Positions 22,295-34,363 are shown, counted from the stretch's first letter. The stretch: DNA of 64,000 bases from Pegea sp. RAD2-039 (GCA_034620365.1 JAQGEQ010000192.1:124001-188000); one strand, 5' to 3'. The notes: a model not told the origin generated them from the sequence alone. Numbers and translations are program-made.

Positions 22295-23554
22295 ACTTCT
22301 TTAATTCCCCTTTTAATTGATGAACTGTTAAAATTTTTATTTCAAAATCTTTTTTTCATAAATACTTTCTAAAGTGTCTGTTGATTTTCCTTCTTTTAGA
22401 CTGAGAGCTTTACTTAGTGAAGTGGAAATAAAGATTTCAAAAAAATATAAAAAGTTGTGAATTTATAAACATTTCAAAATTCTATTTTTAGGTCGTTGCT
22501 AAACTTTCACAAAAATAGTATGAGATTGTTTTTATAACATTTCTTGATTTTACAAAAGGATACTTTAGTGGACATCGCTTATTGGGAGCTGCAGAAGTCT
22601 TTAAACAATCCAAAACTAGTGGAGTTTGGACAAATTGATGGTCTATGATTCACATCAACCTAAATTTAAAAAATCGTTTGTCATAGTAAAGGAAATGACG
22701 CTTTATGCAAGTGAAAAATTAATGTGTACAGCCTCACTGCAGTTGCAATATTAAAACTTAGTACTTTAAATTTCTTAACAAAATATTTGTAGAAAAACCC
22801 GTTTGTGAAGAGAAAAGAAAACAACGGAATTAAAAAGTTGATTTCTAGTCTATTAAAAATATTCAGAACATTTCAGTTGATACAAAAAAGAAAGTTGGAA
22901 GAATCACTTGCGATTGAGTTTTAGAATTTCAATATTTAAATGTCAATAGACAATAGACTTTAGTAAACTTAAAAGGTTACAGACACTGTTTAAAAGTTTT
23001 TTTTTCTGTATTTTTGTGCATTTTGCTCAACATTAGAATTTTATTTCTTTAATAGAATTGCAAGAATATCATGAAAAAGTAAAAGTTGCGGAATAAATTT
23101 CAAATAACGTTTTTTTTTTTGAAAACAAAACTTTTTCCAACTTAGATATAAAAGTTTTTGTTTAGAAAATGCAAATTATTTCTTTAAAAAGTATTATTAT
23201 TGAATAAAAATAAGTCTTTTCTTAGAATTTAATAAATGGTGTTGAAAAATATAAGTTATTTGTAAAATTCTCAATTTTATGAGAAGTTTGTAAGCTATGA
23301 TTCAGAAATGAATTCTTAACTTATGTTTTGAGTAAATACTTTTTCTGTTAATCAAAGTTTTTGATTTCTCAAAGAGCTTTAAATCAAACTTTTCTTCTAG
23401 CTTTTTGATCCCCACAAAACTTAAGCTAATTTTAATTTAGCTTTTCTGCTATTGATTCCTTACAACTTTCTAGTGAAAAATGTTTAGTTTATTTTTTATA
23501 TTATTTTAAAATCAATTTTTTGTAGGACAAAGAAGGTTGTAGATTGAAACAAAA
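22295..23554. other. 3' UTR and intergenic sequence
   Basis: AATAAA at 22427-22432 follows the short gene. The rest is AT-rich. CAATTTTTTGTAG at 23514-23526 is a good 3' splice acceptor 28 bases before the next ATG, and no upstream coding exon is recognised. Confidence 0.35.
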
Positions 23555-24452
23555 ATGTTGTTACCTCTAACATGCTCAGTCAAAGGCAACTCGTATTTCT
23601 TTTCAAAGAAGAAATTATCTTTTAATGACTCAGTGGTTGCTTGTGGAAACAAAGGAGGAAAACTAACTGAAGTAGTTTACATGGAAACTTGGAATTTGTT
23701 GTCACAATGCCTTAAAGGTGGAAACTATAGATTTCGAACTGGTGTAACCGCCTGTTATAGAAATCAAAGCTTAGTTTCAACATTATCAAATGATGCAAGT
23801 TGTCAAAGTTCTAATTACAAGCTTGTAAACCCAATAACCAGTCAACCCTGTTCTTCGTTTGTCATAGATTTTGAAAGTAGGCTTTTAAATTCAACTGATT
23901 ACATAACAGCTTCATCTTCAAATTGTTCTGTAAAAGAAAAATATATTTGCGAAACACTTATGGAAGATAGTAGAGAGTTTGCACTAAAGTATTTGATCAT
24001 TATAGTAGTTGCTCTATTAATTTTTCTTTTAATTCTACTTATATATTGTTACAAGAAGTCCTCAACAAATGCTTGCTGCTGTGTGCTCACTATTAAACGA
24101 GATAGACCAAGTATAATTATTCGTAGACGCCGCGAAAAACTCAGTCAAATTCGGCATTATCGAGTGGACAGTCCAACGTATGATGTTCAAAAATAAATTT
24201 AAAATATTTAATTGAAACTCATTTTACAGGTTATCGTTTTGTCAAGCTAATCAAGCAGCTATTGATGCAATGAAAAGTAATTTTGAAGCGCCTTCAAATG
24301 ATGCTGTTGCACCACAAGATAGTGGTGTCGAATCTACAGTTAAGAATTCTGATGAAGTTTCAAGTGTAGAAAAATCAAAAAATGAAAGAATCAATATGTC
24401 GTTTGTTGTAGAACCAGAAGAGTCTTTGTATGAATCTAAGGAAGAATCTTAA
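23555..24452 (+). CDS. single-pass receptor with C-type-lectin-like ectodomain, paralogue 2
   Basis: Two exons (23555-24177 and 24230-24452; phase 2 intron of 52 bases) encode 281 residues. The ectodomain (residues 7-134) carries at least eight Cys, ends KEKYICE and contains N-glycosylation sites (for example Asn112-Ser-Thr), consistent with a divergent C-type-lectin-like domain. Residues 144-166 are a strong membrane segment (LIIIVVALLIFLLILLIYCY), followed by a basic, Cys-rich stretch (YKKSSTNACCCVLTIKRDR). The tail from exon 2 is acidic and Ser-rich with one Tyr (YESK) and no ITAM/ITIM pair. As in the gene at 18258, the single intron lies after the juxtamembrane region in phase 2, which supports common descent. 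No signal peptide is seen, and an in-frame TAG lies upstream (23538-23540). The lectin assignment is by pattern and fairly uncertain; the membrane topology is clearer. Confidence 0.72.
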
Positions 24453-25599
24453 TTCATGTAAAGTTTGGACTTTTTGTAAATATAAAAATTTAAACTTTCA
24501 CTTATATGAGATTTTGAATTATTAATTTTAAAATGGGCTTCTATAGAAAAGAAAATAACTTTTACTGTTTCATATGCTAATGAAAAGTGTACGTCATCTG
24601 CTGTATCTTCAACTCATTTATAAAGAAAGTATATTTGTATTTTACTAATTATCGAGGTTTTTTTTCACAAAGCATGTAAGATTGGAAAATGATTATTATT
24701 AAAAGTCTAAGAATTGATTTTTAGTTTCAAAGTTGTTGATTGTTTTTACTGTTATTCATTGTGTATTTTTAAAGTGATAAAACCTAAAACTTTAAAGTAT
24801 TTTTGATAAAATGAATATAATTTATGTAAGCAAGTGGGTTTTTTTCTCAGAATTTGTCTCATCACATAAAAACTCAAAAATATTTTATCAAGATTAACTG
24901 TTTGACTTTAAAAATAGATAAGTTTCAAATTCAATGAATAATTTAACTGATATTGTAAACAGCTCTACAAAAGTAAATACTGACTTAGCTTTTCTACTTT
25001 TGATTTTGTAAATGAACTATTATTGTCTATTTTTATGTTCAATTGTTAAAAACTAATTGTTGAAAGTAAAAGATTTACTTCAGAATGTAATCCCCTGACT
25101 TTGTTTGAGACAAACCTTTTGAAGTAAAACAACATGAGAAAAATGAAATGAGTCTTTATAAAAGTCTATCTAATTGTTCAGCCTGATATTTCAAAACTTT
25201 TGTTTTGAAAACTGTTTTTTTGTTGGCGTAATAAATAATAAATCTATTTTGAAAATGAAGATTTGATAAAACAATTTAGACTGATACCAAATACTTTGTA
25301 TCAATCGATAAAATTCTGAAATTTATTTTTTAAATTAATAAAAATGTTCAGTAAATTTATTCAATAATAAAACATTCATTATCTAAAATATTTGTTTATA
25401 GAAATAGTATCGAAGAAAATAAGAAATATTTCACAATTCGTCAACACATTTTGGAATTTAACAGTTGTTGTTTAATTAGTACATTTAAAAGAAAAATGAT
25501 TGCAAACTTCTAGACAAGACCAATTAATAAAAATTCGTAGAACTTAAAGTACAAAATGTGAATAATATACAAAGGATAATTTGATCATTAAACAGAAAC
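24453..25599. other. convergent intergenic region
   Basis: AT-rich DNA between two converging genes. No RNA gene or mobile element was recognised. Confidence 0.35.
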
Positions 25600-27162
25600 T
25601 CACCACAGCCCAATTGAATGATAAACTTTAGGGATTAAACAAGTAGCAAAAACAGCAGAAGTGAAAACAGATAGGAATTTGTAAGGCCATTCAACAGTTG
25701 GAACTTTTTTTGATTTATACAACTCTATGTGTGAAAGTCCATTTAAAATAATAAATAAATGACAACAACACTTTCTAAAAAGCAAAGTACCAGGCCCAAG
25801 TACCAACGCTCCAGTAATAAAACGAAAAAGAAAATGCAAGCAAACGTTATTTGAAGATAAATTATCTAAAATTGCTGAATTATTCAGAGATGGAATCGGA
25901 TTTAAATAAACCCATCGAGTACCAAACAAGAAACCTACAATTAAATAGTTGATAAGCTTCTGTTTTTATTCAAGTGACCAAAACTACAACCTGCACACCA
26001 GCCCAAGATTTCAGCTGTATCCCCTCGAGATGTGGTCCATCTTATTTGTGAAGTTTCAGGGTCAATGGTCCTGTCCAGAAAAAAAATCGAACCAGAAAGT
26101 ACGAATAACGAAAAGGTGGTGATCGCAGTTAAAGACGCATTCCCTTCTAGTTGAAGTTGATCAAAATAAATGATAAGAGGAGAAAGAAGAGCTAGTAGAC
26201 ATGACGGGATTGCTGCTCCACAGATAACTTGCTACAAAAGTTGTAAAGAAAGAAAAGAAGTAAATACTCAAGCTAATAATTATCGTTTTATTATATAAAT
26301 AAATAATAATTATTGTATTATTATTAAAGTATTCAATTAATATTATTTAAATAAAAGTATAAGCTCACCAGAATAGAGTGCATACCAAGATATATTCTGC
26401 TAAATATAACACAACTTGACCACAAAGTTGCACCAATATACCAACATTGTGGAACCTTTAACAACAATTTTATATAAAGTTTAAAACTGATCAAAAGGTT
26501 CGTTGGTCATATAAACGATTATGAAATTTTAAAATCAAACTTATTTTTGAATAATAATAATTTATCTTAAATATATTGTTCAATTTACTTCTTGTGTATG
26601 AGATAATAAATAAAGGAATGAAAATGGAACTGTAACTCCTAGTACTGTATGTGTTGAAGGCATTCCATATTCTGTAGCATAAGCAGCTTCTAGCCTAATT
26701 ACTGGAGGGGATACAGGGCGTGGGTGCTTAAGAATATCCTGGGAAAGATTAAAGATAGTTTATACCTCAAAATTCACTTAAAAAACTATAATAAAAGCAA
26801 TTAAACATGAAATATTCATCAGATTATTATTTTCACTTAGAATTATTCACCTTTAGACTTTGACCTATGAACATCATAAGAGTCAACATCATAATATTCT
26901 GTCTTGCAAAATGTACTTCGAATATCCAAGCACAAGCAGGATAAAAGATATGATAAAAAGGTTCTCCTGCAAGTTCTGAACTAGCTTTAACAAACCAAAA
27001 AAATGATCTGTTTGTTATTTTGATATCCTCCTCTAACAAATATCTTCCATTTTTAGGATAAATTTTATTCTCTGGTTGTGGATGTGACCATCTAACTCCT
27101 AAGTGATGTTGAACCCAAGCTACTGGTTTTGGATTATTTAATTGTTCAAGTATATAAGACAT
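25600..27162 (-). CDS. SGPP: sphingosine-1-phosphate phosphatase (PAP2 superfamily), 374 aa
   Basis: This is expected to be an ER membrane enzyme that dephosphorylates sphingosine-1-phosphate. Exons in transcript order: 27162-26851, 26738-26589, 26455-26369, 26231-25991, 25934-25600, all phase-consistent. PAP2 motif 1 is formed across exons 1 and 2 (K104 DILKHP RP, then PVSPPVIRLE). Motif 2 is EYGMPSTHTVLG. Motif 3 is SRIYLGMHSIL with His180. The SGPP-specific segment TSRGDTAEILGWCAG is present, and several hydrophobic segments follow as in the family. The length is slightly below vertebrate SGPP1/2. The motif 3 Asp (SRx5Hx3D) is Gln184 at an exon junction, which is unusual. TTTTTAG lies 5 bases before the ATG. 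The gene is divergent from RCC1L across a gap of about 2 kb. Confidence 0.93.
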
Positions 27163-29138
27163 CCCAACTAAAAATCTTTAGTTTTGTTACCATTAAATAT
27201 AAAAGTTTACAAGAAGTGTTTTGCAGACTATAAAGAATAAATATTAAATCTATTTTGTTAAATCATTAAAAAATAACCTTCTATAAAACCTAATTATTTG
27301 ATAATATTAAATAATTAATTGATAAATTAAAAAATATATATAATTAAATAGTTTATTTTTTAAGATGAACTGTAACAGAAGTATCTCAAGCTAAATATAA
27401 AACTTAAATTATAAATTTGTTAATTGTAATAAACTTTTTTATTACATAGCTTTTAAAAACAGTATGACACAAAATAATAGCTACTAGTATATAAAGTTTT
27501 GGGGATAGTTAACATCAAATAAACTAGTTTTTTATTTTACTTGAATTAAATTCTGGTTACGAATAAGTAAACATCAAATTAAACTGCTTCAGTTGTTTAC
27601 CTTTGATGACCTACAATCTTATTGTTTACTTTGATATTCGACTTTCAAAGAAAAAGTATTTTCACCTTAGTAAAGAGCAAAATTATTGAGAACTTTCTAA
27701 ATTGATTTTTATAAACTATAACCTTAAAAATAATTAAAGTATATATAAAATATATAAACCATCAAAATACTGTATATATTAATAATAATTACATTTATAA
27801 AGTTATCAATAAAAAATACACAAAATTTTTATAACGACTAAATAGTTTTTTATACAACAGTTAGTAATTGCAACATATTTCAGATGAAATTTTGTTTCTA
27901 TCACTCAGGTTTCTCAAATTATTTATTATGTTGTGTTTGCTTGACAGTTTCAAAAGCTTTGAGTTTATTAGAGTGAATAACTTGGTTATCTTTTCTGACG
28001 TTATTACCCAGCATTTCATTTGCATCTAATCATGTACAGCTTTTTTTGTATTGCAAAGAGTAAGTCCACAGGAGTTTTTTCATCTACTTTCTACATTTGA
28101 AATAACGACTTTAGCTTAGTATCGATGTTCTGCCGATGTTCGTAAACTTGAAGTAAGCCATGAAAGTAAGATATTATCAGGTATAAGGCTAATAGATTAA
28201 CCTCAGAAAGAATTATACCATTTGTTTTTGTTTGTTTAAGTAGCTTATTATTTTAGCTGTATATTTATAAGGATCTTATTTTGTTTATACGTGTTGCATT
28301 ATAGCCAGTATTTCAAATTTATTTGAAATCTAATGTATAATCACTAAAACAGTTTGTTTAAAAATATATAAATAGTTTTGCTTCAACTGTCTTACAAAAT
28401 GTTTGTAAAAATTTCATCAAAAATACGGTTTTATATTAGGGGCTTTTATAAGAAGTATGTTCTAAAATGCTTTTTAGTATGACACAATATAGATACAATA
28501 TTTAAACTTTATTTTGTTCAATTTGACAATATTTTATATAAAAGAATAAATTCTTTAATTATTTAATTAAGTTTAGAATTATTTTTTTCTAACTTTGCAA
28601 AGTTTATTTTCTTTTTAATAAGTATTTAATTTTTTTAATGAATGTTTTATTTTATAATAGATTATTTCATAGCTATAAGTAAAATAATTATAATAATCAA
28701 TTTTCTAACTTATATAAATATTTAAAAAGAATTATTTTGTTACTTATGATCTCAATTTTTAAATGTTTATAGAAATTTCAAAGTAAGTAAATTATCAAAG
28801 TTTGTTTATTTCATTTATTGTATTAATAAATTATTTAATTTTCTTTATCTATAAATCTACTAAATAGATTCCATTGGTCACCTTTTGTTTCAAATTAGCT
28901 AAAAAGTTTATGAACTTATAACAAATTTATCTAATTAACTTTTATCTTAAATTGTTAGTAAAGAGTATGTCACATAGAAAAAGTAATGATTTTGTTGGTT
29001 GACATTGATATAAAGAAAAAACTTTTGCTTTTATAGGTTTAAGTTTTTAATCAATATAAATCTTTTTGAATATGTTTCTCTAACTTATTAAACATCTCTT
29101 TTTTTTTCTTTAGTTATAAATTTGTTAAATATTATAAA
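27163..29138. other. divergent intergenic region between SGPP and RCC1L
   Basis: A very AT-rich bidirectional promoter region. A long T-rich tract ending TTTCTTTAG lies about 25 bases before the RCC1L ATG and is a strong acceptor-like site. Nothing else is recognised. Confidence 0.4.
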
Positions 29139-30542
29139 ATGTTTAATAATTCAAAGTTAGTATTAAAGTTAACCACAAATAATAGCAAAACATTTTCTTA
29201 TTTTCTCTTAAAAACAAGCAAAAACTCAAGTACAATTCATAATCCTCCATTTTGGAAACATTATGAACAAAATGAGTTTCAAAATATTAAGAAATATGTT
29301 GGAAAAAACCATAAACCTTTCAACTATATCTATGGATGTGGAATGCCATTAACTGGATCAATTGGTGTTCCTAATCTTGTGGTCCCACAAAACCCAAAGA
29401 GTGACCCTGTCGAGTCTTTAGATACTCCTCAAAGAATATATTTTCCAAATACTTCAAAACTAGTTGACTTTGATTGTGGATATGGCTTCAGTGTTTTTAT
29501 CAAAAAAGATAACTTTGGGCAACAAGTTTGGGGTTGTGGCGTGAATACAAGTTCACAGCTTGGTTATCAAACTGTGGTTAATAATAATCAAGAAAAAGAA
29601 GAACTTGCATTACTTATAAAACCAAATCCTATCACTTTACCATTGATTAGTCCCAAGAAAACTAATGTGATAAAAGTATCATGTGGTAGAGCACATACAG
29701 TTTTATTATCAGATAGAGAAGGTATTTTCACTTTAGGGAGTAATTCATTTGGTCAATGTGGAAGGCGAGTGGTTGAAGGTGAAGTTTTTGAAAGAAGCAG
29801 AAAAATTCATAATATTCCTCAAAATGAATTTTCAAGTCCAGTTCAAGATATAGTTTGTGGTATGGACCACACACTGTTTTTAACTACTAATGGTGAAGTG
29901 TATAGTTGTGGTTGGGGTGCTGATGGTCAAACAGGACTTGATTTAGATCAATGTGTAGAAACTCCAACAAAATTAAAAGGTGATCTAGAAGGGAAGAAAA
30001 TTGTCTGCTTGTCAACTTTTGCTGATACTAATCTAGCTTTAGCTGATACTGGAGAGGTTTTTGGTTGGGGAAACGCAGAATATGGACAATTTTCATGTGT
30101 TAGTTCATCTACACAGGTTTTATCTCCAACTTATCTACCTTTTGACCGTCAAGGAAAGATAAAACAGGTAGCTGCTGGTGGTTCAGCTTGTTTATTGCTA
30201 AATGAAAATGGTGAGGTTTGGGTTTGGGGGTATGGAATCCTAGGTAAAGGACCTGCTGTTGAAAAAACAATATGGCCTCTTAGAATACCACCAACCTTAT
30301 TCGGTTTATCAGATTTGAATAAAGATATATTTGTAACTCAAATAGCGAGTGGCTTAGGGCATTTTATGGCGATTAATAATAGAGGTGAACTGTTTTCTTG
30401 GGGGAAAAATAGTTATGGTTGTTTAGGTATACAACGAAAAACAGATCAATATTTTCCGTGGAAATTAATTGTAGGTTCTGAAGTTGTTCAAGTTAAACTT
30501 GGTGTTGATCACTCTATTTTTTGGTCAAAAAGTTCTTTTTGA
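29139..30542 (+). CDS. RCC1L: RCC1-like protein of mitochondria, intronless
   Basis: A 467-residue beta-propeller protein in one uninterrupted frame. RCC1 repeats are evident from the recurring G-W/C-G-x-N and G-x-x-H motifs: VWGCGVNTSSQLGYQ near residue 130, VSCGRAHTVLL then GSNSFGQCG near 182-208, VCGMDHTLFL then CGWGADGQTGL, GWGNAEYGQ, VWGYGILGKG, and SWGKNSYGCLGIQ near the C-terminus. The N-terminal 40 residues are rich in Lys, Ser and Asn, lack acidic residues and fit a mitochondrial presequence. The opening segment YIYGCGMPLTGSIGVPNL is characteristic of RCC1L/WBSCR16, which is involved in mitochondrial pseudouridylation and ribosome assembly. The family-level call is secure; the orthology is very likely. 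Confidence 0.92.
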   Translation: MFNNSKLVLKLTTNNSKTFSYFLLKTSKNSSTIHNPPFWKHYEQNEFQNIKKYVGKNHKPFNYIYGCGMPLTGSIGVPNLVVPQNPKSDPVESLDTPQRIYFPNTSKLVDFDCGYGFSVFIKKDNFGQQVWGCGVNTSSQLGYQTVVNNNQEKEELALLIKPNPITLPLISPKKTNVIKVSCGRAHTVLLSDREGIFTLGSNSFGQCGRRVVEGEVFERSRKIHNIPQNEFSSPVQDIVCGMDHTLFLTTNGEVYSCGWGADGQTGLDLDQCVETPTKLKGDLEGKKIVCLSTFADTNLALADTGEVFGWGNAEYGQFSCVSSSTQVLSPTYLPFDRQGKIKQVAAGGSACLLLNENGEVWVWGYGILGKGPAVEKTIWPLRIPPTLFGLSDLNKDIFVTQIASGLGHFMAINNRGELFSWGKNSYGCLGIQRKTDQYFPWKLIVGSEVVQVKLGVDHSIFWSKSSF

Positions 30543-30809
30543 TTTTATTTATAAATATATTTGTTAATAGAGAAATTTAATTAATTATTTTAGATTTAAG
30601 AAAAGACATTAAGTGATTCTGATAACTATTTTTTGTATTAAATATTTCGTCTGTTTCCTTTCTGTCAAGTTTTTTTTTTTGTATTTTTAAGTCAAACGTC
30701 AAAATATTTATGGCTTTTCTTGTAAAAAATTTCACAAGAAGGTTAGTTGACTAAATCCAATACATTCCATCACTAAATATCTTAAGATTTCAGATTAAAT
30801 CCACCATCA
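30543..30809. other. short spacer between RCC1L and ISCA2
   Basis: The two genes are about 267 bases apart on the same strand. AAGATTTCAG ends 16 bases before the ISCA2 ATG. No poly(A) signal AATAAA is obvious between them apart from variants. The spacing is compatible with a close tandem pair. Confidence 0.35.
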
Positions 30810-31331
30810 ATGTTAAGCAGACTGGTTATAAACAGAAAAACTCCTCGTTTATCAACAGCAACTTTTGTGGCGGATTTCCAAACCTCAACTGAAAGTTTTA
30901 ACAAAAATGATTTAATTTTGACGGAATCCTGTGTAAAGGTTCGAGTCTAAACATTTTTAAATTTCATAAAAATCGACTTTTTGTTCAGCGATTAAAGGAA
31001 ATTGTCGAAAAAGAAGAATTCCTTCGAGTGCTTGTTGAGGGCGGAGGTTGTTCTGGTTTCAGTTATAAGTTCGAAATTGACGACAAGATTGACGAAGATG
31101 ACAGGTAAGATGGTTATTTGAATCCTAACAAATCGATTAAATCATTGAAATGATAGAATATTCGAACAAGATGGAGTTAAAGTTGTGACAGATGAAATCT
31201 CCCTTGATCTGATCAAAGGTTCTCATGTTGATTATGGAGAAGAACTGATCAGAAGTTCTTTCAGACTGCTGAGTAATCCTCAATCAACATCCACTTGTTC
31301 TTGTGGGACCTCTTTCTCTATCGACTTATGA
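30810..31331 (+). CDS. ISCA2: iron-sulfur cluster assembly protein 2 (A-type carrier)
   Basis: Three exons (30810-30938, 30989-31104, 31157-31331) encode 139 residues; introns are 50 and 52 bases. It is the mitochondrial A-type carrier that, with its partner ISCA1, supports [4Fe-4S] cluster assembly. The three cluster-binding cysteines are present: Cys64 in [11 protein letters not shown] and Cys129 and Cys131 in [24 protein letters not shown] and [12 protein letters not shown] match ISCA2 rather than ISCA1. The first 25 residues are basic ([19 protein letters not shown]) and fit a presequence. It converges on PPP5C with about 216 bases between stop codons. The exon 1 donor (GTTCGA) is weak, but the phase and the alignment require it. 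Confidence 0.95.
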
Positions 31332-31547
31332 CAACTTTTTTTCTAAACTTTATTTTGTAATCTTTCAAATCTTGTAGAAATATATTTCGAAAACAAATGA
31401 AGTAATTTATTACTGCAAAAAGCAAAAAAAAAGAACATTAATTAAATGTAATTTCGTTTTCATCAATATTTTGGTTGTTTAATTTGTTGTCATTCAAAAA
31501 TCAATCTAACAGTGGTTAGGTCCACAGAGGTAGGAACCAACAAGTCG

Positions 31548-34099
31548 TTACATAAACCCAGAGCGCATGAAGTTATTTGCGTACTTCATCGGCTCAATAG
31601 GAGGGTGTTTCTGATGAAGATGAATTGTCAGCTGATGTTGAAATGGTTTTAATGAGATACTTACCACTGCTTCAAATTGTGTGAAGACTGGTTTGAGATC
31701 AGGTGGTCGAAGAGTTATAAAAGCTCCTTTATTAGCCATTTGATCACAATAATTAGGTGCAGAAAAGATAGTGATGCATTTGCCGTTGTGTTGGACATCA
31801 TACCCCTCATCCTAAGACATCAGACATAAAAATATTGAAAGATGTAAGCAGATAAAGACCTTCACTTCATGGCTTCGGATAATATAGTCAAGACCATTAT
31901 CCTGACAGAACTTTTGAGTAACATCCGGTCCGAACTGGTAGCTGATGCCTCGTTTACTAGGTCCTTTTCCATCCTTCAATAATATCTTAAATGATCAGAA
32001 ATTAAACATCAAAAGAGCAACTGACTGCCAGTTGAGGATCACTCCATAACATATCACACATCATTCCCGAGTCAGGAGGTTGCTGATCCCGGTCAACTTT
32101 CCTCATATCCTCGAGACTGATGCCGTCATTTTGACACAGCCCCCCATGCATCACCTACATCAAGATCGTGTCATCTGATAGATGAAGAGTCGAGTAGACA
32201 CTCACCAAGACTTTTTTATTGATACAATAAGCGAGAGGGAGCCAGTTAAAGACCTCGCTGAAGAATTCCATTGTCTTGCTGTCGTATTTGTGCCGGACTT
32301 CACCTTCAAAACCGTACATCTGATTCATATTATCTGTCTCGTGGTTCCCTGTGTTGTAGAAAAACGATTTTCACATTTAGAAGAGAAGAAAACAGTTTTA
32401 GACAACAACTTGCCTCTGACAAGATGAAATTTTGTAGGATAGAGGGTTTTATAACCAAATAAAATGAGAATAACTTCAACTGACCAAGAACCTCGGTCAA
32501 CAAAGTCACCATTGAACAACTTTAATTGGATAAAATTGTTAAGAAAATTTCACTTTTATTGAAGTAAATAAAAATATTCTGATCAAAAGTGATGATGACT
32601 ATCTCTTACAACAACTGAACTCATAATTGGTTCAACTGCATCCTGTTGAACAACCGAAGATCTAGCCAATTACAAATGAACAAAAAAGTTTTCTGAATAA
32701 GGATACATAAGGGTTTTCTTCTGAAGGTAAGCCATTTAAATCGAATATATTACATAAATCGAAATATTGGCCATGTATATCTCCACATACAGTTAGTTTT
32801 TCATCCTGCACGACAAACACTACTACTACATCTACATATATTTGATGAGACATACTTTCTGAACTGTGACGTCTACTAGAGATGGGAGGGAGGTAAAGGT
32901 CTTCTTCACTTCGAGAAGAATTTGATAAACATATCTAAATGAGAGCAACTTGTTATTACTACAAGTACATCATCTGAAAATACCTTTTATGTAATTTTTT
33001 CTCCTCTTTAAAAGCATCAATTAACTCTTTCATAAATTCAGCATTTATTCCACCTTCTGGTATAATTGGACCATTATACGAGCTTTCCAGAGCTGAATAA
33101 ATTTCGAAAATAAACCACTAAAAAAGTAAATGAAATTCAGAACTTACAGATAGCTTCTAAATTAACGGTTTCTGAAATTGGAGTTTTGTGATAATCGAAA
33201 GCAATTGCCCTTTCAAATGCTTTTTGTTTAATAATCTTACTACAATCAGCATATTTTGACAAAGCATCTTTATCAGAAGGACGTGCTTTCTTAACTGCTT
33301 CAAAATCTCTAAGAGCTGATTTGAATTTACCTAAAGACATATACGCAGAAGCACGTCTGTAATAAGCCTGTAGAAAAAGGTTTAATTAAACTTTAGTGGG
33401 TAGGATTTTGACAACTACTTTGATGTATTTTTTATCCAATGAAATTGCTTTTGAAGCGTCTTCAAGGGCATATCCAAAGCTCTCAACACGAAGATGAGCA
33501 AAGCTTCGATTTGCATAATAAACAGCTGAATTTCCATTTAAATTAATAGCATCAGTATATAATGCAATTGCTTCGTCATACTTCTTCTCTAGATATAAAT
33601 TGATAATTTATAAAAATCTTTCATACATTGGAAATATTCTTTGGTTAAAAATTGACTAATTGCTTTAAAGATTTTCTAATTAAAAAGCTAATGACTTCTA
33701 GTGAAATCAGTTGATAAAATTCCTTAAAAACATGAAGTGTTAGACAAACATCAGCTACTGAATTAGGTTCCACTAAATATTTAATTTTTCTAATTACTAC
33801 ATCAACATTTTTGGTTAACTTTTTATATTCTAACTTATTTTTACTGAAAGTTATAATTGAAATTTTATAAATGCCATGTGTTACATCTTTTACTTTCTAT
33901 ATTTTTGACTAAATAGATGTTATTTGTGAGAATGTGTGTTAGCGAGAGGTGCTCTTTTCAGGTACTTCACATTTATTGAAATAAATAAATATCTACCTTG
34001 AAAGCATTTGTTTGCTTGGTTTTTAAAGCCTTCAGCTTTCTTAATAGATTCTTCGTTTTGAGAACCATTTGAAACCAGATTATCTCCACATAGACCCAT
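31548..34099 (-). CDS. PPP5C: serine/threonine protein phosphatase 5 (TPR-PP5), twelve exons
   Basis: The 493-residue enzyme has three N-terminal TPRs (residues 18-130) and a PPP catalytic domain. In the family, TPRs bind HSP90 and restrain the catalytic site. Exons: 34099-33997, 33588-33419, 33367-33148, 33092-32984, 32934-32856, 32805-32707, 32519-32414, 32348-32206, 32154-32026, 31973-31860, 31811-31665, 31610-31548. Metal and catalytic motifs are all present: GDIHG, GDFVDRG, GNHET, HGG, SHEVK and APNYCDQM. The C-terminus ([19 protein letters not shown]) corresponds to the autoinhibitory helix. Intron 7 (32413-32349) begins GCAAGT, a GC-AG intron. Exon 10 could instead begin 12 bases earlier in frame at 31985. 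Intron 1 contains a LINE 3' fragment that ends about 6 bases before the donor. TATATTTTCAG ends 7 bases before the ATG. PPAN lies about 265 bases upstream on the same strand. Confidence 0.95.
33865..33990 (+). mobile_element. LINE 3'-end fragment in PPP5C intron 1
   Basis: From AAATGCCATGTGTTACAT through GAGAATGTGTGTTAGCGAG to the A/T-rich end AATAAATAAAT this matches the 3' untranslated end of the LINE at 38.1-39.0 kb, with substitutions. It lies antisense to PPP5C and runs almost up to the exon 1 donor site. Confidence 0.8.
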
Positions 34100-34363
34100 T
34101 TTAGGCTGAAAATATATAACCTAATCCTAAAAGAAATTTCATCAGTAAGATAAACAAATAATAATCAGAATTAATCTTCAGACGCAGTTAATAAAATAAA
34201 TTTAAATGATCTTTCATAGTAAAAAGGAACCAAGATATTTACTTCAAACTGTTAGAAGAAAAAATCTTTAAATAGAAGTTATTTACGATAAAATATAGGT
34301 GGCAACCTATCTTAATTTACTAAATTCATGATCATTTTACACAAAATTTCATTTTTTAGTAAG

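Noticed and set aside
32182-32519. Several overlapping short frames on both strands
   Set aside because: They are shadows of PPP5C exons 7 and 8.
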